A DNA stretch of 5,534 nt from contig CAKTXP010000163.1 of NCBI GenBank assembly GCA_934631055.1, forward strand, positions 1 through 5,534, written 5' to 3'. The DNA comes from an uncultured Clostridia bacterium (GTDB lineage Bacteria > Bacillota > Clostridia > Christensenellales > Aristaeellaceae). Shown piece after piece: positions 1 to 5,468 of this stretch. The stretch's first letter is position 1. Every line of letters begins with the position of its first letter. Made by a program: the position numbers and the translations under genes. The notes below the pieces were generated by a model. The model searched no databases and had not been told where the DNA came from. It saw only the letters and a program-made list of their open reading frames with translations.

Positions 1-24
1 AAGGATTACGACGACCTCAAGTAA
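1..24 (+). CDS. tctC: 3' end of upstream gene, probably tctC (tricarboxylate-binding protein), partial
   Basis: Frame 1 reads KDYDDLK followed by TAA at 22-24. The codons (AAG GAT TAC GAC GAC CTC AAG) share the C/G-ending bias of the genes downstream, which supports a real gene end. Seven residues cannot identify a family. The call rests on context: tctB and tctA follow on the same strand, and tctC, the extracytoplasmic solute-binding subunit, is the usual gene just before tctB in tctCBA operons. A charged, lysine-terminated C-terminus fits a solute-binding protein but is not diagnostic. The frame is seen; the identity is inferred. Confidence 0.5.
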   Translation, partial: KDYDDLK

Positions 25-40
25 GGGATTATCCGCAGAG

Positions 41-63
41 TCCGTAAAGTGATTCTTAACGGA
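41..63 (+). promoter_or_regulatory. Stem-loop shortly after the upstream stop codon
   Basis: TCCGT-A-AAG (41-49) pairs with CTT-A-ACGGA (55-63): eight base pairs with one internal A-A mismatch and a TGATT loop. It starts 17 bases after the stop at 22-24. GATTCTT occurs at 51-57 and again at 62-68. No T-run follows, so it does not look like a classical intrinsic terminator. It may protect the 3' end of the upstream transcript, which is inference. Confidence 0.4.
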
Positions 64-83
64 TTCTTGATGGAAATAAACAC

Positions 84-112
84 AGAAAGAGGGGAAAAGT
101 TCCCCTCTTTCT
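84..112 (+). promoter_or_regulatory. Perfect 13-bp intercistronic hairpin between tctC end and tctB
   Basis: Bases 84-96 are perfectly complementary to 100-112, leaving a three-base loop (AAG, 97-99). The stem has purines on one arm (AGAAAGAGGGGAA) and pyrimidines on the other. The bases after it (CAATCACAAAGG) contain no T-run, so full intrinsic termination is unlikely; partial termination or 3'-end stabilisation of the upstream message fits better. It ends eight bases before the tctB ribosome-binding site at 121-126, so it could also influence tctB translation. The structure is seen; the role is inferred. Confidence 0.6.
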
Positions 113-120
113 CAATCACA

Positions 121-126
121 AAGGAG
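121..126 (+). promoter_or_regulatory. Ribosome-binding site for tctB
   Basis: AAGGAG lies 10 bases before the GTG at 137. It decides the start, because the reading frame has no nearby ATG at its 5' end. Confidence 0.7.
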
Positions 127-136
127 TTGTGGCACT

Positions 137-679
137 GTGTTTGAGCTGATTATCAACATTCTGCTCGTCATCTTCCTTGGCTTTACGTTCTTCACGCATG
201 TGCTGGAAGCGGCGGTTCCTATCAAGGTGGCTAAAAACCCCTACGTGCTTCAGCCGGACGTTTGGCCCAAGGTGATCATCATTCTGCTTGAGATTTGTCT
301 GATTATCAACATCATTCAGATCATCCGCAAGAACAAGGGCAATCCCGAATTCACGCTCGCGGCTTTCGCCAAGAGCATTCCCGGCTTCCTCAAGAGCAAG
401 CTGTTCCTGGGCATCGTGATCATGGTCGCCGCTTCCTTTATTCTGGAAACGGTCGGCTTCATCGTCACTTCCCTGTTCGTTCTCTTCTTCTACGGTCTGC
501 TGCTGGGCGAGAAGAACGTCGTTCGTCTTCTGATCGCTTCCGTCTGCATCACGATGGTGCTTTACATCGTGTTCAGCGGCATGCTCAGCGTCAACCTGCC
601 GCGTGGTACGATCGGCTTCCTGCGCGACTTCGCGCTGGGACTTGAATCCATCGTCGCCGCGGTCAAGAGTATCTTTTAA
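137..679 (+). CDS. tctB: Tripartite tricarboxylate transporter, small membrane subunit TctB
   Basis: A 180-residue integral membrane protein, in the size range of TctB. Hydrophobic stretches lie at about residues 3-24, 44-64, 88-124 (long enough for a helical hairpin) and 128-152, with a basic cytoplasmic-type loop RKNKG near 64-68. The C-terminal LPRG (154-157) after the last helix is typical of the family. The role, known from the family, is the small membrane partner of TctA in secondary, ion-driven uptake of tricarboxylates delivered by the binding protein TctC. The start is GTG at 137, set by AAGGAG at 121-126. The stop (677-679) overlaps the tctA ribosome site, and only 15 bases separate the two genes, so they are surely cotranscribed. 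Small subunits diverge quickly, so the neighbouring tctA is the strongest support. Confidence 0.88.
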   Translation: MFELIINILLVIFLGFTFFTHVLEAAVPIKVAKNPYVLQPDVWPKVIIILLEICLIINIIQIIRKNKGNPEFTLAAFAKSIPGFLKSKLFLGIVIMVAASFILETVGFIVTSLFVLFFYGLLLGEKNVVRLLIASVCITMVLYIVFSGMLSVNLPRGTIGFLRDFALGLESIVAAVKSIF

Positions 680-684
680 GGAGG
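678..684 (+). promoter_or_regulatory. Ribosome-binding site for tctA, overlapping the tctB stop
   Basis: AAGGAGG begins inside the tctB TAA codon and lies 10 bases before the ATG at 695. A ribosome terminating on tctB would sit on this site, which fits translational coupling of the two membrane subunits. Confidence 0.8.
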
Positions 685-694
685 CGACAGCATT

Positions 695-2209
695 ATGAGT
701 ATGGGTGAACTTCTTGCCTCTGGCATAGCTGCCGTGTTCAATCCGGGCATGTTCCTGATGGTCTGCGTCGCTATCATCCTCGGTACGATTTTCGGCGCGC
801 TGCCGGGCGTTTCCGCTACGATGGCGGTTGCCCTCGGTCTGACCTTTACCTACACGATGGAGCCGATTCCCGCGATCGTCTTCCTCGTTGCGATTTACTG
901 CTCGTCCATTACGGGCGGCTCGATTACCGCAATCCTGTTTAAGATTCCTGGCGTTCCTTCTTCCGCGCCGACGACGTTTGACGGTTATCCGATGGCGCAG
1001 CGCGGCGAAGCAGGCAAGGCGCTGGGCGTCGCGCTGCTGGCTTCCGCTATCGGCGGTCTGTTCTCCGCGATTGCGATGTTCGCGCTCTCTCAGCCGCTGA
1101 CCAAGGCTGCCCTGCAGTTTGGCCCGAGCGACCTGTTCGCGGTTACGTTCATGGGTCTGTCCATCCTGACCTGCCTGGACAGCGACCATATCCTTACCTG
1201 CATCATCTCCGGTCTGCTGGGTCTGCTGCTCGCCTGCGTCGGTCAGGATAAGATGTACGCCGTACAGCGTCTGACCTTCGGCAGCCGCAACCTGCTGGCT
1301 GGCATCGACATGATCCCGGTTCTCATCGGTCTGTTCGCTGTGACCGAGGTCTTTAAGCAGACCGACCCGAAGAAGAAGCGCCTCTCCGCCGAGGACGGTA
1401 TCTCCGGCGGCAAGGTCAATACCAAGATGCCTTCTCTGAAGGAAATCTGGTCGATTAAGTGGACGATGATCCGCTGCTCCGTGGTCGGCACCGTGGTCGG
1501 CATTCTGCCGGGTGCAGGCGCGACCATCGCATCCTTCATGTGCTACACGATGGAGACGAAGCTCTCCAAGCATCCTGAGAAGTTCGGCACCGGCATCATC
1601 GACGGCATCGCCGCGTCCGAAGCGGCGAACAACGCCGCGACCGGCGGCGCTATGGTTCCGCTGCTGTCCCTCGGTATTCCGGGCGGCAACGCCGCGGCGG
1701 TCATGATGTCCGCGCTGACGCTCAAGGGCGTCCAGCTTGGACCGCTGCTTCTGACCAACCAGCCGACGTACCTCTCCGCGACCTTCATGTCCATGATCGT
1801 CACCAACATCCTGATGGTTATTGTTGCGATGGCGATTGCGAAGGTGTTTGCGCAGATTCTCGCTATTCCGTATTCTTACCTTGGCCCGATCATCCTGATG
1901 CTTGCGCTCATCGGCACCTATGGCGACCAGATGTCCGCGACCAGCGTTCAGATCATGGTTCTGGCAGGCGTTCTGGGTCTTATTGTCCGCGCCTGCCACC
2001 TCAACAGCGCCGCTATCGTTCTGGGACTTGTTCTGGGCAGCATGTGTGAGCAGAACTTCTCCCGCGGCTACCTGATGAGCAAGGCAAACATCCTCACGAT
2101 GTTCAACCCGACGCTTCATCCGATTGCTTTCGTTCTCATCATCGTCTGCATCGTGATGCTGGTCAGCCCGATCTTTATGTCGATTAAGAAGAAGAAGGCT
2201 GCCAAGTAA
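695..2209 (+). CDS. tctA: Tripartite tricarboxylate transporter, large membrane subunit TctA
   Basis: A 504-residue, highly hydrophobic protein of the normal length for TctA (TctA/DUF112 family). The internal two-fold repeat of this family is visible. The first half carries GALPGVSATMA (34-44), GGSITAILFKIPG (74-86) and FDGYPM (95-100). The second half carries GILPGAGATIA (269-279), EAANNAATGG (309-318) and LSLGIPG (324-330). The paired PG-rich loops are thought to form the substrate site. A basic stretch, DPKKKRL (224-230), separates the halves, and the C-terminus ends in a lysine-rich tail. It should form the transport channel with TctB and receive substrate from TctC. Citrate as substrate is inferred from the citrate lyase genes downstream; related systems carry other carboxylates. 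The start is the ATG after AAGGAGG; another in-frame ATG two codons later is less well spaced. Confidence 0.95.
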   Translation: MSMGELLASGIAAVFNPGMFLMVCVAIILGTIFGALPGVSATMAVALGLTFTYTMEPIPAIVFLVAIYCSSITGGSITAILFKIPGVPSSAPTTFDGYPMAQRGEAGKALGVALLASAIGGLFSAIAMFALSQPLTKAALQFGPSDLFAVTFMGLSILTCLDSDHILTCIISGLLGLLLACVGQDKMYAVQRLTFGSRNLLAGIDMIPVLIGLFAVTEVFKQTDPKKKRLSAEDGISGGKVNTKMPSLKEIWSIKWTMIRCSVVGTVVGILPGAGATIASFMCYTMETKLSKHPEKFGTGIIDGIAASEAANNAATGGAMVPLLSLGIPGGNAAAVMMSALTLKGVQLGPLLLTNQPTYLSATFMSMIVTNILMVIVAMAIAKVFAQILAIPYSYLGPIILMLALIGTYGDQMSATSVQIMVLAGVLGLIVRACHLNSAAIVLGLVLGSMCEQNFSRGYLMSKANILTMFNPTLHPIAFVLIIVCIVMLVSPIFMSIKKKKAAK

Positions 2210-2225
2210 GGCGTCCTTATCTAAA

Positions 2226-2246
2226 CAAATCGGCGAGAACGATTTG
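2226..2246 (+). repeat. Inverted repeat just after tctA
   Basis: CAAATCG (2226-2232) and CGATTTG (2240-2246) are exact reverse complements around a seven-base centre, GCGAGAA. The element starts 17 bases after the tctA stop. It could be an RNA hairpin ahead of the stronger one at 2264-2293, or a protein-binding site. No function can be assigned from sequence. Confidence 0.4.
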
Positions 2247-2259
2247 CTTCTTCAGGTTC

Positions 2260-2274
2260 CGGGGCAGCGCCCGC
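2260..2274 (+). repeat. Repeated GC-rich 15-mer, copy A
   Basis: CGGGGCAGCGCCCGC matches the 15-mer at 2402-2416 with a single mismatch. Both copies are preceded by a TCAGGTT(C/T)C sequence (2252-2260 here, 2383-2391 for copy B). Copy A is incorporated into the terminator-like hairpin. Such short self-complementary repeats recall dispersed extragenic palindromes of GC-rich bacteria; dispersal in this genome cannot be seen from one window. Confidence 0.5.
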
Positions 2275-2296
2275 CAGATAGGGCGGGCGCTGCTTT
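2264..2296 (+). terminator. Probable intrinsic terminator of the tct operon
   Basis: GCAGCGCCCGCC (2264-2275) pairs perfectly with GGCGGGCGCTGC (2282-2293) around the loop AGATAG: 12 GC-rich base pairs, followed by TTTCGGTT. The T-tract is short and broken, so termination may be incomplete and allow some readthrough into citDEF. The left arm lies within a copy of a 15-mer repeated at 2402-2416. Confidence 0.65.
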
Positions 2297-2341
2297 CGGT
2301 TCCGCAGTTTTCAAAAAACCTACGCAGATGCGTGATTCCTG

Positions 2342-2360
2342 TTTATCGCAGAGCGATAAA
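2342..2360 (+). promoter_or_regulatory. Perfect 19-bp palindrome, candidate operator or hairpin
   Basis: TTTATCGC (2342-2349) and GCGATAAA (2353-2360) are exact reverse complements around AGA. The element lies 116 bases upstream of the citD start and is AT-rich at its ends, unlike the surrounding GC-rich sequence. The size and symmetry suit a dimeric transcription factor. In the RNA it would form an eight-pair stem with a three-base loop, so a hairpin role is an equal alternative. A smaller palindrome, ACGCAGATGCGT, lies just upstream at 2322-2333. No regulator gene is in the window. Confidence 0.45.
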
Positions 2361-2373
2361 TAAAGCGGGAAAT

Positions 2374-2394
2374 CCGGAAACCTCAGGTTTCTGG
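2374..2394 (+). repeat. Nine-pair stem-loop in the citD leader region
   Basis: CCGGAAACC (2374-2382) pairs with GGTTTCTGG (2386-2394) around the loop TCA, with one G-T wobble at 2376/2392. It is followed by a G-run and by copy B of the 15-mer repeat. No T-run follows directly, so it is not a typical terminator. It may be part of a larger extragenic repeat unit that includes 2402-2416. Confidence 0.4.
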
Positions 2395-2401
2395 CGGGGG
2401 G

Positions 2402-2416
2402 CGGGGCAGAGCCCGC
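2402..2416 (+). repeat. Repeated GC-rich 15-mer, copy B
   Basis: CGGGGCAGAGCCCGC differs at one base from the copy at 2260-2274, 142 bases upstream. Within it GGGC/GCCC can pair around AGA. It is followed by a pyrimidine-rich stretch (2420-2440), unlike copy A, which is embedded in a long hairpin. Confidence 0.5.
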
Positions 2417-2422
2417 GCGCTT

Positions 2423-2457
2423 CCCTTTGTTTCCCCATTTTCGTACCCCTTGTTTCG
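2423..2457 (+). promoter_or_regulatory. Short direct repeat upstream of citD
   Basis: CCCTTTGTTTCC (2423-2434) recurs as CCCCTTGTTTCG (2446-2457), 10 of 12 bases identical and offset by 23 bases, about two helical turns. The second copy ends 19 bases before the citD start. Tandem sites at helical spacing are typical of response-regulator or activator binding, but chance similarity in a pyrimidine-rich tract is quite possible. No convincing -35/-10 pair was found nearby. Confidence 0.25.
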
Positions 2458-2476
2458 GAGAAAGGCAAGGTAGACT

Positions 2477-2779
2477 ATGCAGATCGAAAAAAACGCTGTG
2501 GCGGGTACGCTCGAATCCAGTGACGCGATGGTCACGGTCGAGCCTGCCGAGCAGGGCATTGAACTTGAAATCTCTTCCAGCGTCATGAATCAGTATGGAC
2601 GGCAGATCCGCCAGACCGTTCTGGAGACCCTCGACCGCCTTGACGTCGAGAGCGGCAAGGTGACCGTCGTCGATAAGGGCGCGTTGGATTGCACATTGAA
2701 GGCGCGCGTGGAATGCGCCGTGTTCCGCAGCTGCGATAAGAGCGCAGCCGGTATTCCGTGGGGAGGTGTCATCAAATGA
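2477..2779 (+). CDS. citD: Citrate lyase acyl carrier protein (gamma subunit) CitD
   Basis: A 100-residue protein, close to the usual 95-100 for CitD. The N-terminal AGTLESSDAMV (9-19) matches the family's attachment region, and Ser14 is the expected site for the 2'-(5''-phosphoribosyl)-3'-dephospho-CoA prosthetic group. Further family features are GIELEISSSV (27-36) and the block around VVDKGALDC, followed by the KARVECAVFR helix. CitD carries the acetyl or citryl group as a thioester between the alpha and beta subunits in the cytoplasm. The ATG at 2477 follows AAGG (2467-2470) with six bases of spacing, and GGAGAAAGG lies just upstream. The stop overlaps the citE start (ATGA, 2776-2779). 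The tail after residue 88 (DKSAAGIPWGGVIK) is less family-like and spans the citE ribosome site. Confidence 0.95.
   Translation: MQIEKNAVAGTLESSDAMVTVEPAEQGIELEISSSVMNQYGRQIRQTVLETLDRLDVESGKVTVVDKGALDCTLKARVECAVFRSCDKSAAGIPWGGVIK
2761..2766 (+). promoter_or_regulatory. Ribosome-binding site for citE, inside citD
   Basis: GGGAGG lies nine bases before the ATG at 2776 and decides that start over an in-frame GTG at 2758, which would place this site inside the gene. Confidence 0.75.
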
Positions 2780-3690
2780 TCAAACGCCCCAAGCCTGAAC
2801 GCTTTCGCCTGCGCCGCACCATGATGTTCATGAACGCGCAGAAGCCGGGACTCATCAAGGACGCTTATATTTACGGCTGCGACTCCATCATGCTGGACTT
2901 GGAGGACGCTGTTGCCGAGAATCAGAAGGACTCCGCGCGCTTTTCCCTGTATCATGCGCTGACGACCATCGACTACGGCAACACCGAAGTCATCGTCCGC
3001 ATCAACGGTCTGGACACCCCGCATTGGCAGGAGGATATCCGCGTGTGCGTCGCGGGTGGCGCGGACGGTATCCGTATCGCCAAGTGCGAGAGCGCGCAGG
3101 ATGTCAAGACGGTTGAGGAGCATGTTGAAGCCGCCGAGCGCGAGTTCGGCGTGGAAGTCGGGCGCACGCTGCTGATGGCGGCGCTGGAAAGCCCGAAAGG
3201 CATCATGAACGCCTATGAGATCTGCACCGCGTCCGACCGTATGCTCGGCTGCGCGATCTCCGGCGGCGACTTCCGTAAGTGCATGCAGACCAAGTTCCAG
3301 CCGGACGGCATCGATATGCTCGTTGCCCGCGGTCAGATGCTGATGGCGGCGCGCGCGGCTGGCGTGCAGTGCTTTGACACGGTGTTCACCGACCTTGACG
3401 ATAACGAAGGCTTTGAAGCCGAGGTCCGCCAGAATAAGGCGATGGGCTTTGACGGCAAGAGCCTCATCAACCCCAAGCAGATCCAGCTGGTTCACCAGAT
3501 CTTCGCCCCGACCGAGAAAGAGGTCATGCAGGCGGAGGCGATGGTCAGCGCGTTCCGCGAGGCTGCCGCCGCCGGTATCGGCGTGTTCACGGTCAACGGA
3601 AAGATGGTCGATGTCGCGTTCATTCCGGGCGCTGAGCGCACGTTGAAACTGGCGAAGGCATGCGGCATGTACGAGGGGGATTTGGTATGA
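2776..3690 (+). CDS. citE: Citrate lyase beta subunit (citryl-ACP lyase) CitE
   Basis: A 304-residue protein of the HpcH/HpaI aldolase superfamily (TIM barrel). It splits citryl-ACP into oxaloacetate and acetyl-ACP. Visible family blocks are RLRRTMMFMN (11-20), LDLEDAV (40-46), VRING with Arg75, AALESPKG with Glu138 as a probable metal ligand, SGGDF with Asp165 as the likely second ligand, GVQCFDTVFTD (196-206), GFDGKSLINPKQI (224-236) and VNGKMVD (273-279). Two blocks differ from the well-known enterobacterial form. The VPGAN-type motif after the first strand reads MNAQK, and the segment before Asp165 reads SGG instead of the common GAE. Length and all other blocks are normal, so I take this as a clostridial-type variant and not as decay. 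The start is ATG at 2776, overlapping the citD stop. The stop overlaps the citF start in the same way. Confidence 0.93.
   Translation: MIKRPKPERFRLRRTMMFMNAQKPGLIKDAYIYGCDSIMLDLEDAVAENQKDSARFSLYHALTTIDYGNTEVIVRINGLDTPHWQEDIRVCVAGGADGIRIAKCESAQDVKTVEEHVEAAEREFGVEVGRTLLMAALESPKGIMNAYEICTASDRMLGCAISGGDFRKCMQTKFQPDGIDMLVARGQMLMAARAAGVQCFDTVFTDLDDNEGFEAEVRQNKAMGFDGKSLINPKQIQLVHQIFAPTEKEVMQAEAMVSAFREAAAAGIGVFTVNGKMVDVAFIPGAERTLKLAKACGMYEGDLV
3673..3679 (+). promoter_or_regulatory. Ribosome-binding site for citF, inside citE
   Basis: GAGGGGG lies seven bases before the ATG at 3687. It favours this start over an in-frame upstream ATG at 3660, which would run deeper into citE. Confidence 0.65.
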
Positions 3691-5249
3691 AAAATGCAGT
3701 AGGACGCGATATCCCTGACGAGCTGCTTGTAAACGGCAAGGAAGTTTATCAGGGCAAAAACTACATGGACGGCAAATACATGCAGAAGGCTGCCCCCTGC
3801 ACCCGCCGCTATGAAAAGCCGCAGGAGAGCAAGATCGTGGCGACCATCGCCGATTCTCTGCGTCAGTGCGGCGCGAAGGACGGCATGACCTTCTCCTTCC
3901 ATCATCACCTGCGCAACGGCGACTATGTGGTGAATATGGTCATGAAAGCCGCCATCGAAGAGCTGGGCTTGAAGGATCTCACCATCGCCGCGACCTCGCT
4001 GGGCGAAGCGCATGACCCGATTGCCGAGTACATCGAGCAGGGCAAGGTCATCGGCATCCAGACCAGCGGCATCCGCGGCAAGATGGGTCAGGTCGTTTCC
4101 GAAGGCAAGCTGAAAACGCCTGCCATCATCCGCAGCCACGGCGGACGTCCCCGCGCCATCGAAGCGGGTGAAGTGCATATCGACATCGCCTTTGTCGCCG
4201 CGCCGACGAGCGACTGCGTCGGCAACTGCCGCGGCATCGGCGGCAAGAGCAACTGCGGCTCGATGGGCTACGCGATGACGGACGCGAAGTATGCGGATCA
4301 CGTCGTCGTCGTGACCGACTGTCTGGTTGATTTCCCGAACATGCCGGCTTCCGTTGAAGCGATCGACGTGGATGCGGTTGTCGTCGTCGATTCCATTGGC
4401 AACCCGAAGAAGATCGCTTCCGCCGCGGCGCGCATCAGCCAGAACCCGCGCGACCTGATGATGGCGGAGAACGTCGCGAAGGTCATCGCTTCCACGCCGT
4501 ATTTCAAGGATGGATTCTCCTTCCAGACCGGCGTCGGCGGCCCGAGCCTTGCCGCTAACCTCTTCCTGGAGAAGTACATGGACGAGCGCGGCATCAAGAT
4601 GGGCTGGGCGATTGGCGGCATCTGCGGACCGATGGTCGAGATGCTCAAGAAGGGCAAGGTCGGCAAGGTCATCGACGTGCAGGATTTCGATCTGGACGCC
4701 GTCAACTCCATCAACCAGACCCCGAATCACTTTGAAATGAGCGCCAGCCAGTACGCCAATCCGGCGAACAAGGGCGCGTTCGTCAATAAACTGGACTTCG
4801 TCGTGCTTGCCGCGCTGGAGATCGACACGAACTTCAACGTCAACGTGTTGACCGGCTCGGACGGCGTGCTTCGCGGCGCGCCGGGCGGACATCCGGATAC
4901 CGCCGCGGGCAGCAAGGTCTGCGTCATCGTCACGCCGCTCGTGCGCGGACGCATGGCGACCGTCTGCGAAAACGTCGTGACCGTCACGACGCCGGGCGAC
5001 TGCGTGGACGTGCTGGTCACGGACTACGGCATCGCGGTCAATCCGCTGCGTCCGGACCTCATCAAGTGCCTCGATGACGCGGGCATCCCGCATGTTTCCA
5101 TTGAATCGTTGAAGGAGAAGGCGTACAGCATCGTAGGCCGCCCGGATCCGGTTCAGTTCAAAGACAAGGTTGTCGCCGTTCTGGAAGCGCGCGACGGCAC
5201 CATCCTCGACGTGGTTCGCGAGATCAAGCCGTATACCTTCGAGGATTGA
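3687..5249 (+). CDS. citF: Citrate lyase alpha subunit (citrate:acetyl-ACP transferase) CitF
   Basis: A 520-residue protein, near the family's usual 505-520. It replaces the acetyl group on CitD by citrate, giving citryl-ACP and acetate. The N-terminus KNAVGRDIPD (2-11) is the conserved opening of CitF and confirms the start at 3687. Other family blocks are FSFHHHLRNGD (69-79), TSGIRGKMG (126-134), HGGRPRAIEAGEVHID (151-166), a cysteine- and glycine-rich segment (177-191), TGVGGPSLAAN (281-291) and GAPGGHPDTAAG (397-408). Two CoA-transferase-like halves are expected. It is the last gene of the citDEF cluster: the start overlaps the citE stop (ATGA, 3687-3690), and a strong terminator hairpin begins 44 bases after its stop. 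No frameshift or missing block is seen. Confidence 0.96.
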   Translation: MKNAVGRDIPDELLVNGKEVYQGKNYMDGKYMQKAAPCTRRYEKPQESKIVATIADSLRQCGAKDGMTFSFHHHLRNGDYVVNMVMKAAIEELGLKDLTIAATSLGEAHDPIAEYIEQGKVIGIQTSGIRGKMGQVVSEGKLKTPAIIRSHGGRPRAIEAGEVHIDIAFVAAPTSDCVGNCRGIGGKSNCGSMGYAMTDAKYADHVVVVTDCLVDFPNMPASVEAIDVDAVVVVDSIGNPKKIASAAARISQNPRDLMMAENVAKVIASTPYFKDGFSFQTGVGGPSLAANLFLEKYMDERGIKMGWAIGGICGPMVEMLKKGKVGKVIDVQDFDLDAVNSINQTPNHFEMSASQYANPANKGAFVNKLDFVVLAALEIDTNFNVNVLTGSDGVLRGAPGGHPDTAAGSKVCVIVTPLVRGRMATVCENVVTVTTPGDCVDVLVTDYGIAVNPLRPDLIKCLDDAGIPHVSIESLKEKAYSIVGRPDPVQFKDKVVAVLEARDGTILDVVREIKPYTFED

Positions 5250-5293
5250 TTCAGCCCTCCTAATGTCCATACCATTGGAGTTTCCCCATGATA

Positions 5294-5342
5294 GCCGGAA
5301 CGGGCGCGGAGCATGACAGCTTCGCGCCCGTTCCGGCGTTTT
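5294..5342 (+). terminator. Strong intrinsic terminator after citF
   Basis: Bases 5294-5308 pair perfectly with 5323-5337 (15 bp, GC-rich), and the stem continues inward for four more pairs including one wobble (5309-5312 with 5319-5322) to a six-base loop, ATGACA. GTTTTGGG follows directly. It lies 44 bases after the citF stop and should end the cit transcript. Confidence 0.85.
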
Positions 5343-5362
5343 GGGTTCCCCAAAAAACATCG

Positions 5363-5417
5363 ACCGCCCCTGTGCTTTTCTGCGTCAAAGACGACGAGGA
5401 AGCGCAGGGGCGGTTTT
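5363..5417. terminator. Second, probably bidirectional terminator between convergent genes
   Basis: ACCGCCCCTG (5363-5372) pairs perfectly with CAGGGGCGGT (5405-5414), and about seven weaker pairs extend inward. An apical CGTC-AAA-GACG stem (5383-5393) sits at the tip. On the plus strand TTTT (5414-5417) closes the stem. On the minus strand the stem is followed by CGATG and then a six-T run (complement of 5353-5358). It can therefore serve the minus-strand gene ending at 5469 and catch readthrough from citF. Confidence 0.7.
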
Positions 5418-5468
5418 ATGTACATGATGAGATAGAAGGAGCGGCGCAAAGGATGTTTTTGAAAAAAA

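Noticed and set aside
116..2119. Long minus-strand open frame opposite tctB and tctA
   Set aside because: Its product is rich in His, Arg, Asp and Gln with no recognisable domain, as expected when a C/G-ending coding strand is read backwards. tctB and tctA on the plus strand are certain.
2450..2476. TTGTTT (2450-2455) and TAGACT (2471-2476) as a citD promoter
   Set aside because: The spacing is 15 bases and the -10 would abut the ATG, leaving no room for a leader although a ribosome site is present.
2332..2523. Small plus-strand open frame between tctA and citD
   Set aside because: It runs through the palindromes and repeats of the intergenic region, overlaps the citD start in another frame, and has no ribosome site.
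2758..2775. GTG at 2758 as the citE start
   Set aside because: The GGGAGG ribosome site at 2761-2766 would fall inside the gene, whereas it is ideally placed for the ATG at 2776.
2590..3495. Minus-strand open frame opposite citD and citE
   Set aside because: It is a shadow of two well-supported plus-strand genes, with no family features or convincing ribosome site.
5257..5280. Weak stem CTCC-AATG / CATT-GGAG after citF
   Set aside because: It has a bulge, only eight pairs and no T-run; the much stronger hairpin at 5294-5337 explains termination.
3492..5360. Long minus-strand open frame opposite citE and citF
   Set aside because: It shows the same His/Arg/Asp-rich shadow composition, and its 5' part runs through the citF terminator hairpin.
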